Shown in pieces: positions 55,029 to 64,000 of a stretch of 64,000 nt of DNA. The notes beneath the pieces are model-generated. The model ran no database searches and had not been told where the DNA came from. It was given only the letters and a program-made list of their open reading frames with translations. Both the position numbers and the translations under genes were made by a program. Origin of the DNA: Anaeramoeba ignava. Taxonomy: Eukaryota; Metamonada; Anaeramoebidae. Location of the stretch: contig JAPDFW010000011.1 of NCBI GenBank assembly GCA_028826165.1, positions 685,001-749,000 of the forward strand, given 5' to 3'. Every line of letters starts with the position of its first letter. The stretch's first letter is position 1.

Positions 55029-56289
55029 AAATTAATTAATAATAAGAAAATCAAACTTTTTTTTTTTAATTTTTTTTTCAAAATTTAATTCAATTTTAAT
55101 TTACTTTTAATCAAATTAATTTCTTTAAAATAATAAATAAGAAACAAATTTAATTTTAAATAATTTAATTTTAATTTAAAATATTTATTAAAAATTTAAT
55201 TAATAAAAAATAATCCAAAAAAAAAAATAATAAATTTTAAAAAATTGAATATTTTTAATATAATAAATAAAAATAAAAATTGAAAATAGAAATTAATAAT
55301 AATTAAATTTAAATTCATTAATTAAAAATAATAAAATAAAAAAAATCAAATAAAATTTATTATTAATTAATATTTAAATATTAATTAAATTATAATCAAA
55401 ATCAAAAATAGAATAATTAGTAAATTATTTTTTTAGAAAGTTTATCTTATTCAATCATGTTAAATTCAATTTATTTAAAATTTTTAATTTTTAATTTTAT
55501 TTTTAATATATTTTATTATAATTAAAATTGGAATAATAAATAATTAAAAATATTATTATAATAAATAAAAATATTAAATTAAATTAAAATAAAATAAATT
55601 TAAAATAAATTATTATTAAATATTATTAAGATTAAATATTTATCTTTATTAAAATATTTATTCCACTTTTTAATATATTTTATTATAATTAAAATTGGAA
55701 TAATAAATAATCAAAAATATTAATATAATAAATAAAAATATTATATTTTAAATCAAAATAAAATAAATTTAAATTAAATTATTATTAAATATTATTAAAA
55801 TTAAATATTTATCTTTTATTAAAATATTTCAATTTTCTTTCAATTTTATTAAATTATTGGGAATAATTTTATATTATTTTAAATAAAAAAAATTAATAAA
55901 ATATATAAAATATAATTAATTTTAAATTTAATTATTTAATATTCTTTATTCCATTTTTGAAATAAATTAATTAAAATATTTTATTAATTTTATTTAAATT
56001 ATTGAGAATAATTTTATATTATTTTAAATAAAAGAAATATTAATAAATATATAAAATAAATTAATTTTAAATTTAATATTCTTTATTAAATATTTTTAAA
56101 ATTAAATATTTATCTTTATTAAAATATTTTAATTTTCTTTTCAATTTTATTAAATTATTAAGAATAATTTTATATTATTTTAAATAAAGAAATATTAATA
56201 AAATATATAAAATATAATTAATTTTAAATTTAGTTATTTAATATTCTTTGATTCCATTTTTGAAATAAAATTAATAAAAAGATTTTATA
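55029..56289. repeat. AT-rich spacer, right arm of inverted duplication
   Basis: No gene. Contains imperfect direct repeats of ~170 bp (TTTATTATAATTAAAATTGG near 55510 and 55679; TTTTATATTATTTTAAATAA near 55867, 56011 and 56169). The left-hand spacer 26.7-27.6 kb carries the reverse complement. Confidence 0.75.
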
Positions 56290-56734
56290 ATTGAAAAAGA
56301 AAAATATAAATTTCCTAAATTAATATTATTTTAAATATCGAGGAATGTTTTTATCTGTTATAAATACTTCTAATAAAGTTACAGATTATGGTGAATTAAT
56401 TGATAAATCATTTCAAATATTAGAATATTGGATTTATTCAAATCAAATTAAAGATGAAATTCAAATTACACAAGAAATAATTGATGAAATTAAAATTGGA
56501 ATTGATTATTTCCAATTAAATCAAACAAATCCAAATTTATTTGATTTATTAATTAACAAATTTAATAATCAAAATCCAGATTTACAAGAAATTTCTGATG
56601 AAAGTGAAGATTCATTTCAAAATGATAATGAAAGTGATAGTGATAGTGATGATGATAATGATGAATTCAATCAATTTGATCAAAATTTTTTTCGTTTTTT
56701 GCTTCAACATCTTGGAAACCAAAATCAAAATTAA
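56290..56734 (+). pseudogene. RCC1-BTB 3' fragment with acidic tail
   Basis: Similarity begins near 56290 (FIIEKEKYKFPKLI, broken by a stop at ~56333), then YRGMFLSVINTSNKVTDYGE through LLINKFNNQN and an acidic tail (DESEDSFQNDNESDSD...) ending HLGNQNQN. The RCC1 propeller and first BTB half are missing. The tail is that of the next two genes, so the fragment derives from that subfamily. Confidence 0.85.
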
Positions 56735-56887
56735 AATTAAAATTCATTTTGAAATTAAAATTAAAATTAAAATCAAAATTAAAATCAAAATTAATATTAA
56801 AATTAAAATTAAAATTAAAATTAAAATTAAAATTAAAATTAAAATTAAAATTATTTTTTTCATTTTTCATTTTTTTTCTTTCTTAAA
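56735..56887. repeat. AAAATT hexamers plus T-rich pre-start element
   Basis: Hexamer array, then TTTTTTTCATTTTTCATTTT and TTTTCTTTCTTAAA abutting the ATG of the next gene. The same junction recurs before the gene at 59832. Confidence 0.8.
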
Positions 56888-57656
56888 ATGAAAAAATTAA
56901 ATGATATTATCTTTGCAGGAGATAATCATGATCCTTCAATTTTACTCAATAACAAAAGAAAAATCAAAAGATTCACTAAAATCAAAATTTCAGACACAAA
57001 ACAAATCAAACAAATTTCATCAGGAATGTTTTCAACAATTTTCCTTTTTGAAAATGGAGAAGCAATAGAATATTTAGCAGATAAATTTTCTCTTATGAAC
57101 CCTCAAAAAATCCCAATCAAAAACATCATAAAAGTATCAGCTGGTTGTGATGATGAAGTTATTTTAACATCAGAAGGAAATGCATTTGCAAAAGGAAAAG
57201 ATATAAATAAAAAAAAGCGAAACACATTTTATCAAATTTCTGAAATGATACCTGATCAAAATGATAGAATAATTAAAGATGCTGTTTGTGGAGGTTATTC
57301 AGTTTATTTATTAACTGAAAAGGGAAATGTTTATGGAATTGGTTCAAATTATTATGGTCAACTTGCTCAAGATTCACCTGACCAAATCAAAAAACTAATT
57401 TTAGTCAACAAAAACGTTTCTAAAATATTTACAGGAAGTAATTCATTATCTGTGTTTTTTTTAAATGAAAATCAAGAGTTATTTTGTTGTGGTGATAATG
57501 GATTCAATCAACTTGGCATCGGAAACGCAAAGCAAGACAAGCAAGCAAAAATAACAAAAGTTGAAAATGTTCCAAAAGGAAAAATAATTGATATTCAAAG
57601 TGGAAATTTCCATAGTTTATTATTGATGGAAGTGAAAGAAAAAGAGATTATAAATG

Positions 57657-57705
<49 letters not shown>

Positions 57706-59038
57706 AAATGAAAATGAAAATCAAAATCAAAATGAAAATCAAATTCAAAAAGAAATTCAAAAAGAAAATCAAAAAGAAAATCAAAATCAAAATGAAAATC
57801 AAAATCAAAATCAAAATCAAAAAGAAAATGAAAATCAAAATCAAAATCAAAAAGAAAATCAAAAAGAATATGAATATACAACAAGAAAAATTTATTCATG
57901 TGGATATTATAAATACAATGGCCATGACGACTTTGATGACGAATTATATAAAGATGAAAATACTGTAAACAAATTTACTGAACTTGAATTAATTTTAGAA
58001 GATGATACTTATCCTAGTAAAATTGCAATCGGAGAAAGACACAGTTTGATTTTAACTTCAAATGGGAAATTGCATACATTTGGTGAAAATCTTTATTGTC
58101 AATTAGGAACAGGAACCATTCATTCAGAACCATATCCTGAAAAAATTAAAATTCCTGAGTTAACATTTAAAGAAGATATTTCCAATTATCATGTTGTTTG
58201 TGGAGCTTATAATTCATTTCTTTATTATTCTCCTTCTCTATCCTCTTCCAATCTTGAAGAAGATTTGATAAAACTATTTAGAAGAAAAGAATTTTGCAAT
58301 ATTTCATTTAAAACCAAAAATGGAGAAATAATTGAAGCTCATAAATTAATATTGAAATACAGATTAAAAGATGAAAATCAAATTGAAAAACTTCAAGAAA
58401 TTATTTCAAAAAAATCAATTCAAAAATCAAATCAAATATTTGAAATGATTTATTCAAACAGAATTATAAATCCAAAATTATATTCTGAAATTAAAGAAAT
58501 TATAAATTCAAATGAAAAAATAGAAGAAACAATGAAAAGAATTTATTTAAATGAAAATGAAAATGAAAAAGATTTTATAATTGAAAGAAAAGAAAAGAAA
58601 TATAAATTTCCTAAATTAATGTTAATAATGAGAAGTGAATTATATCGAGGAATGTTTTTATCTGTAACTGAAGATACTTCTAATAAAGTTACAGATTATA
58701 GTGAACTAAGTGATAAATCATTTCAAATATTAGAATATTGGATTTATTCAAATCAAATTAAAGAAGAAATTGAAATTACAGAAGAAATCATTAATGAAAT
58801 TAAAATTGGAATTGCTTATTTCCAATTAAATCAAACAAATCCAAATTTATTTGATTTATTAAATAATCAATTTAAGAAACAAAATCCAGATTTACAAGAA
58901 ATTTCTGATGAAAGTGAAGATTCATTTCAAAATGATAATGAAAGTGATAGTGATAGTGATGATGATAATGATGAATTCAATCAATTTGATCAAAATTTTT
59001 TTCATTTTTTGCTTCAACATCTTGGAAACCAGAATTAA
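56888..59038 (+). CDS. RCC1-BTB protein, long subfamily, acidic tail (intact)
   Basis: Uninterrupted 716 residues. Starts MKKLNDIIFAGDNHDP, unlike the MNE(I/V)LFFG starts of the other copies. RCC1 blades: GIGSNYYGQLAQD, FCCGDNGFNQLGIG, YSCGYYKYNGHD and TFGENLYCQLGTG. Between the second and third, residues ~255-330 are an inserted (SE)n, then N/Q/E/K-rich loop. The two-part BTB module is at ~455-670 (KAHKLILKYRL-type motif, then MLIMRSELYRGMF). The tail after KKQNPDLQEISDES is strongly acidic (NESDSDSDDDND) and ends HLGNQN. No CaaX. Role by family: propeller adaptor with BTB; partner unknown. Confidence 0.92.
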
Positions 59039-59831
59039 AATCAGAATTAGAATTAAAATTAAAATTAAATTCAAAATCAAAATTAAAAATTAAAATTAAA
59101 ATTAAAATTAAATTCAAAATCAAAAATTAAAATCAAAATCAATATTAAAATTAAAATCAAAATTAAAATTAAAATTAAAATTAAAATCAAATTAAAATTA
59201 AAATTAAAATTAAAATTAAAATTAAAATCAAAATTAAAATTAAAATCAAAATTAAAATCAAAATTAAAATTAAAATTAAAATTAAAATTAAAATTAAAAT
59301 TAAAATTAAAATCAAAATTAAAATTAAAATTAAAATCAAAATTAAAATTTAAAATCAAAATTAAAATTAAAATTAAAATTATAATTAAAATTAAAATTGA
59401 ATTAAAATTAAAATCAAATCAAAATTAAAATCAAAATTAAAATTAAAATTAAAATTAAAATTAAAATTGAAATTAAAATTATAATTAAAAATTAAAATTA
59501 TAAATTAAAATTAAAATTAAATTAAAATTAAAATTAAAATCAAAATTAAAATTAAAATCAAATCAAAATTAAAATTAAAATTAAAATTAAAATTAAAATT
59601 AAAATTAAAATTAAAATTAAAATTAAAATTAAAATTAAAATTAAAATTATAATTAAAATTAAAATTAAAATTAAAATTAAAATTAAAATTATAATTAAAA
59701 TCAAAATCAAAATCAAAATCAAAATTAAAATTAAAATTAAAATTAAAATTAAAATTAAAATTAAAATTAAAATCAAAAAGAAAAAAAATTTTTTTTTAAA
59801 TTTTCATTTTTTCATTTTTTTCTTTCTTAAA
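59039..59831. repeat. AAAATT hexamer array, ~740 bp
   Basis: AAAATT with AAAATC and AATTAAAATTATAATT variants, ending in the T-rich element TTTTTCATTTTTTTCTTTCT and the start codon of the next gene. Poly-NF and poly-IL frames on the - strand are repeat shadows. Confidence 0.95.
59802..59831 (+). promoter_or_regulatory. T-rich pre-start element
   Basis: TTCATTTTTTCATTTTTTTC followed by TTTCTTAAA directly before ATG. Practically the same block stands before the gene at 56888, and close forms stand before the genes at 49973 and 62780 and, on -, before the genes starting at 3422, 7549, 9492 and 11506. Confidence 0.5.
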
Positions 59832-62033
59832 ATGAAAAAATTAAATGATATTATCTTTGCAGGAGATAATCAAACCATTTCAATTTTACCAAATAACAAA
59901 AGAAAAATCAAAAGATTCACCAAAATCAAAATTTCAGACACAAAACAAATTAAACAAATTTCATCAAGTCAATTTTCAACAATTTTCCTTTTTGAAAATG
60001 GAGAAGCAATAGAATATTTAAATAAAAAATTTTCTCTTACGAATCCTCAAAGAATCCCAATCAAAAACATCATAAAAGTATCAGCTGGTTGTGATAATGA
60101 AGTTGTTTTATCATCAGAAGGAAATGCATTTGCAAAAGGAAAAGATATAAATAAAAAAAAGCGGAACACATTTTATAAGATTTCTGAAATGATACCTGAT
60201 CAAAATGATAGAATAATTAAAGATGCTGTTTGTGGAGGTTATTCAGTTTATTTATTAACTGAAAAAGGAAATGTTTATGGAATTGGTGGAAATTATCATG
60301 GCCAACTTGCTCAAGATTCACCAATAGATATCAAAAAACTAATTTTAGTCAACAAAAATGTCTCTAAAATATTTACAGGAAGTAATTCTAAATCTGTGTT
60401 TTTTTTAAATGAAAATCAAGAGTTATTTTGTTGTGGAGACAATAGTTTCAATAAATTAGGCATCGGAAACAAAAAAGACAAACAAGCAAAAATAAGAAAA
60501 GTTGAAAATGTTCCAAAAGGCAAAATAATTGATATTCAATGTGGGGATTTCCATAGTTTATTATTGATGGAAGTGAAAGAAAAAGAATTCATAAGTGAAA
60601 GTGAAAATGAAAATGAAAATGAAAAAGAAAATCAAAAAGAATATGAATATACAACAAGAAAAATTTATTCATGTGGATATTATAAATACAATGGCCATGA
60701 TAGCAGTGATGATAAATTATATAAAGGTGAAAATACTGTAAACAAATTTGCTGAACTTAAATTATTTTTAGAAGATGATACTTATCCTAGTAAAATCACA
60801 ATCGGAGAAAGACACAGTTTGATTTTAACTTCAAATGGGAAATTGTATACATTTGGTGAAAATCTTTTTGGTCAATTAGGAACAGGAACTAGTAGTTCAG
60901 AACCATGTCCTAGAAAAATCAAAATTCCTGAGTTAGCATTTAATGAAGATATTTCAAATTATCATGTTGTATGCGGTACTTATACTTCATTTATTTATTA
61001 TTCTCCTTCTCTATCCTCTTCTAATCTTGAAGAAGATTTGATAAAATTATTTAGAAGAAAAGAATTTTGTGATATTTCATTTAAAACCAAAAATGAAGAA
61101 ATAATTGAAGCTCATAAATTAATATTAAAATATAGATTAAATCAAAATCAAAATCAAAATGAAATTGAAAAACTTAAAGAAATTATTTCAAATAAATCAA
61201 TTAAAGAATCAAATCAAATATTTGAAATGATTTATTCAAACAAAATAATAAATCCAAAATTATATTCTGAAATTAAAGAAATTATAAATTCAAATGAAAA
61301 AATAGAAGAAACAATGAAAAGAATTTATTTAAATGAAAATGAAAAAGATTTTATAATTGAAAGAAATGAAAAACAATATAAATTCCCAAAATTAATATTA
61401 ATAATGAGAAGTGAATTATATCGAGGAATGTTTTTATCTGTAACAGAAGATAAATCTAATAAAGTTACAGATTATGGTGAATTAAGTGATAAATCATTTC
61501 AAATATTAGAATATTGGATTTATTCAAATCAAATTAAAGAAGAAATTGAAATTACAGAAGAAATGATTGATGAAATTAAAATTGGAATTGATTATTTTCA
61601 ATTAAATCAAATAAATCCAAATTTATTGGATTTATTAATTAATCAATTTAAGAAACAAAATCCAGATTTACAAGAAATTTCTGATGAAAGTGAAGATTCA
61701 TTTCAAAATGATAATGAAAGTGATAGTGATGATGATCAACCTTCGCCATATTCTGGTATATATAATGCTCTTCATAAACACAATGATAGTGATAGTAATA
61801 GTGATCCAGAATATCAATCAATGGTTTTTGATTTATATCTTAAAGAACTTCAAAACAAATGTCGAAATCTCAAACTAACATCATTTCAAAATTCGAATCC
61901 AACTCCAATTCCACAATCAAATCAAAAACCAAAACCTAAACCAAAATCAAAACCAAAACCAAAACCGAAAAAAAAACCTAAACCAAAATCGAAAAAAAAA
62001 TCAAAATCGAAAAAAAGACCCAAAAAAAAATAA
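59832..62033 (+). CDS. RCC1-BTB protein, long subfamily, acidic-then-basic tail (intact)
   Basis: Uninterrupted 733 residues and a close paralogue of the preceding gene (start MKKLNDIIFAGDNQT). The loop between blades two and three is shorter (ESENENENEKENQKE). Blades GIGGNYHGQLAQD, FCCGDNSFNKLGIG and TFGENLFGQLGTG; BTB module ~398-605. The tail differs: after the acidic NESDSDDDQPSPYSGI it adds ~100 residues (HKHNDSDSNSDPEYQSMVFD...) ending in a strongly basic KPKPK/KKKSKSKKRPKKK stretch, which could act as a nuclear localisation or nucleic-acid-binding tail (inference). Two neighbours with the same body but different tails suggest tail exchange after duplication. Confidence 0.92.
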   Translation: MKKLNDIIFAGDNQTISILPNNKRKIKRFTKIKISDTKQIKQISSSQFSTIFLFENGEAIEYLNKKFSLTNPQRIPIKNIIKVSAGCDNEVVLSSEGNAFAKGKDINKKKRNTFYKISEMIPDQNDRIIKDAVCGGYSVYLLTEKGNVYGIGGNYHGQLAQDSPIDIKKLILVNKNVSKIFTGSNSKSVFFLNENQELFCCGDNSFNKLGIGNKKDKQAKIRKVENVPKGKIIDIQCGDFHSLLLMEVKEKEFISESENENENEKENQKEYEYTTRKIYSCGYYKYNGHDSSDDKLYKGENTVNKFAELKLFLEDDTYPSKITIGERHSLILTSNGKLYTFGENLFGQLGTGTSSSEPCPRKIKIPELAFNEDISNYHVVCGTYTSFIYYSPSLSSSNLEEDLIKLFRRKEFCDISFKTKNEEIIEAHKLILKYRLNQNQNQNEIEKLKEIISNKSIKESNQIFEMIYSNKIINPKLYSEIKEIINSNEKIEETMKRIYLNENEKDFIIERNEKQYKFPKLILIMRSELYRGMFLSVTEDKSNKVTDYGELSDKSFQILEYWIYSNQIKEEIEITEEMIDEIKIGIDYFQLNQINPNLLDLLINQFKKQNPDLQEISDESEDSFQNDNESDSDDDQPSPYSGIYNALHKHNDSDSNSDPEYQSMVFDLYLKELQNKCRNLKLTSFQNSNPTPIPQSNQKPKPKPKSKPKPKPKKKPKPKSKKKSKSKKRPKKK

Positions 62034-62779
62034 ATTCAATAAGCAAATTCAAATTCAAATTCAAATTCAAATTCAAAATCAAAATCAAATTCAAATTCAA
62101 ATTCAAATTCAAATTCAATAAGCAAAAAATAAATTTAAAAAGCAAAAAATAAATTTAAAAAGCAAAAAATAAATTCAAATTCAAATTCAATAAGCAAAAT
62201 TAAATTTAAAAAGCAAAAAATAAATTCAAATTCAAAATCAATAAGCAAAATCAAATTCAAAAAATAAATTCAAATTCAAATTCAAAATCAAAATCAAATT
62301 CAAATTCAAATTTAAAAAGCAAAAAATAAATTTAAAAAGCAAAAAATAAATTTAAAAAGCAAAAAATAAATTCAAATCAAATTTAAAAAGCAAAAATTAA
62401 ATTTAAAAAGCAAAAAATAAATTCAAATTCAAATTCAATAAGCAAAATCAAATTCAAAAAATAAATTCAAATTCAAATTCAATAAGCAAAAATTAAATTC
62501 AAAAAATAAATTCAAATTCAAATTTAAAAAGCAAAAAATAAATTCAAATTCAAATTCAATAAGCAAAATCAAATTCAAAAAATAAATTCAAATTCAAATT
62601 CAATAAGCAAAAAATAAATTCAAATCAAATTTAAAAAGCAAAAATTAAATTCAAAAAATAAATTCAAATCCAAATTCAAATCAAATTTAAAAAGCAAAAA
62701 ATCAAATTCAAAAAATTAAAATTAAATTTAAAAAGCAAAGTTTTTGCTTTTTTTTTTTTCATTTTTTTCTTTTTAAAAA
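62034..62779. repeat. AAATTCAAATTCAATAAGCAAAA minisatellite and pre-start element
   Basis: Units built from AAATTC hexamers plus AATAAGCAAAAAATAAATT or TTTAAAAAGCAAAAAAT. The last ~25 bases are TTTTTTCATTTTTTTCTTTT before the next ATG. No gene seen. Confidence 0.9.
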
Positions 62780-64000
62780 ATGGCAAAAACAATTTCAATT
62801 AACCAAAAAAATCAAATTATATTTTTTGGTGAGAATGAAAAACCAAAACTTATCAAAAATGAACCAAATGAAATAATAAACCCAATTCAATTTGAATTTG
62901 AAAATGAAAATGAAAATGAAAATGAAAAACAAATTAAACAAATTTCAACAGGTTATTTTTCAACAATTTTCCTTTTTAAAAATGGAAAAGCAATAGAATA
63001 TTTAAATAAAAATGATTCAAATCAAAATCCTCGAAAAAATCCAAATTGAAAATATTCAAAAAGTATCTGTTGGTTATTACAATGAAGCTATTTTAACAAT
63101 AGAAGGAAATGTATTTGCTAAAGGAGATGAAATTAATCCAAATAATCCAAAAGAATTTATCAATATTTCATCATTAATTGAAGATAAAAATGATAGAATA
63201 ATTGAAGATATTTTTGTGGAGCTAGTTCAATTTACTTATTAACTTCAAATCAAAATGTTTATGGAATTGGTTCAAATGAATATGGTCAACTTGGTATTGA
63301 TTCTGAAACACTTGAACAAACAGAAAAACCAATTTTAATGATGAAAAATGTTTCTAAAATATTTTTAGAAAATTCTTCAAATCATGTTTTTCTTTTAAAT
63401 TCAAATCAAGAATTATTTGGATGTGGATTTAACAGTTATGGTCAACTTGGCTTAGGAGAATCAAATGCAGAATCAGAAATTAATAAATTAACCAAAATCC
63501 AAAATGTTCCAAAAGGCAAAATAATTGATATTAAAGGTGGTGATTATCATTCAATAATGTTGATTGAAAATCAAAATGAAAAATCCAAAAAGAAAACTTT
63601 ATTCATGCGGAGATTCGGAATCTAATGGACTTGGCAAAAGATGAAAAGACTTATGAATTTACTGAAATCAAATCATCTTTATTTGAAGATGATGATAATA
63701 TTCTTGAATTTTCTGTTGGAAGTTATCATACTTTGATTTTAACTTCCAATTCAAAATTGATTGGATTTGGAAATAATTCTAATGGTCAATTAGGAACTGG
63801 AGATACAAAAGATCAATTGATTCCAATTCAAATTGAACTTTTTGAATTTTTACTTGATTACGATCTTTCCAATTATCATGTTTCTTGTGGAGCTTTCAAT
63901 TCATTTCTTTATTATTCTCCTTCTTCTTTATCCAATCTTGAAGAAGATTTGATAAAACTATTTAGAAGAAAAGAATTTTGCAATATTTCATTTAAAACAG
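62780..64000 (+). CDS. RCC1-BTB protein, 3'-partial, four frameshifts
   Basis: Starts MAKTISINQKNQIIFFGENE, then the family ENENEN tract. Frame changes: an extra A near 63035 (RKNPN for RKIQIEN), an extra T near 63215 (DIFVELVQF for DICGASSI), an extra A near 63590 (KKKTLFMRRF for KRKLYSCGD) and an extra A near 63640 (GKR-stop for GKDEKTYEF). All four are +1 in A or T runs. Blades GIGSNEYGQLGID, FGCGFNSYGQLGLG and GFGNNSNGQLGTG are otherwise well preserved, and the first BTB half begins (RRKEFCNISFKT) where the window ends. Four insertions of one type suggest poor consensus here, or a dead copy. Confidence 0.82.

Noticed and set aside
1-64000. Ciliate-type reassigned stop codons to explain broken frames
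   Set aside because: Breaks are frameshifts, not in-frame stops, and TAA, TAG and TGA each terminate intact genes at the expected C-terminus.

Overview
The window is a very A+T-rich eukaryotic nuclear segment. Genes carry GT-AG spliceosomal introns. TAA, TAG and TGA all end genes that I could rebuild, so the standard code applies and ciliate-type codes are excluded. The housekeeping genes (AVL9, UNG, AATF/BFR2, UNC50, G-alpha, CTD-type phosphatase, RNase MRP RNA) are eukaryotic. Large RCC1-BTB and ankyrin-BTB families, N/Q/E-rich insertions and hexamer-rich spacers suggest a free-living amoeboid protist. Anaeramoeba (Metamonada) is my best guess from general knowledge of its BTB/RCC1-rich, AT-rich genomes; the sequence does not prove it.

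Layout. (1) 1-11.5 kb: RCC1-BTB genes, first one on + (cut by the window edge), then five on -, separated by (AAAATT)n-type hexamer spacers. (2) 11.5-19.9 kb, all on -: a kinase-like protein with an N/Q tract, a three-exon seven-helix membrane protein, AVL9 (DENN protein, two exons, N/Q/E insertion) and uracil-DNA glycosylase (two exons, PCNA-binding N-terminus). (3) 20.0-24.4 kb, +: a 1473-residue ankyrin-BTB protein. (4) 24.5-31 kb, -: an RCC1-BTB gene, an RCC1-BTB fragment, a broken BTB-TLDc gene, a ~144-bp tandem repeat, then a strong candidate RNase MRP RNA gene (31055-31340). (5) 31.3-49.9 kb: mostly single-copy genes: AATF/BFR2 (-), UNC50 (+), G-alpha (+), PAS protein (-), a ~146-bp satellite, an SCP-type phosphatase (+) and a T4 Rnl1-like RNA ligase (+). 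(6) 50-64 kb, all +: RCC1-BTB, ~144-bp repeats, an intact BTB-TLDc gene, an RCC1-BTB fragment, two intact long RCC1-BTB genes, and one broken copy cut by the window end.

Themes. Blocks 26.4-31 kb and 51.7-56.7 kb are inverted copies of each other (RCC1-BTB fragment, spacer, BTB-TLDc, spacer, 144-bp repeats). RCC1-BTB copies share a nearly constant tandem-BTB C-terminus, vary in propeller loops, and end in different tails: polybasic plus CaaX (three copies), acidic, or basic. Three other genes begin with MGxxxS (possible myristoylation). Many RCC1-BTB copies, and also UNG, G-alpha and the PAS gene, are interrupted by 1-2 nt indels, usually in A/T runs, so assembly error must be separated from real decay. 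Each long intron or spacer is built from its own short repeat unit.

Exon boundaries were worked out by hand from splice signals, phase and remembered family sequence. No database search was possible.
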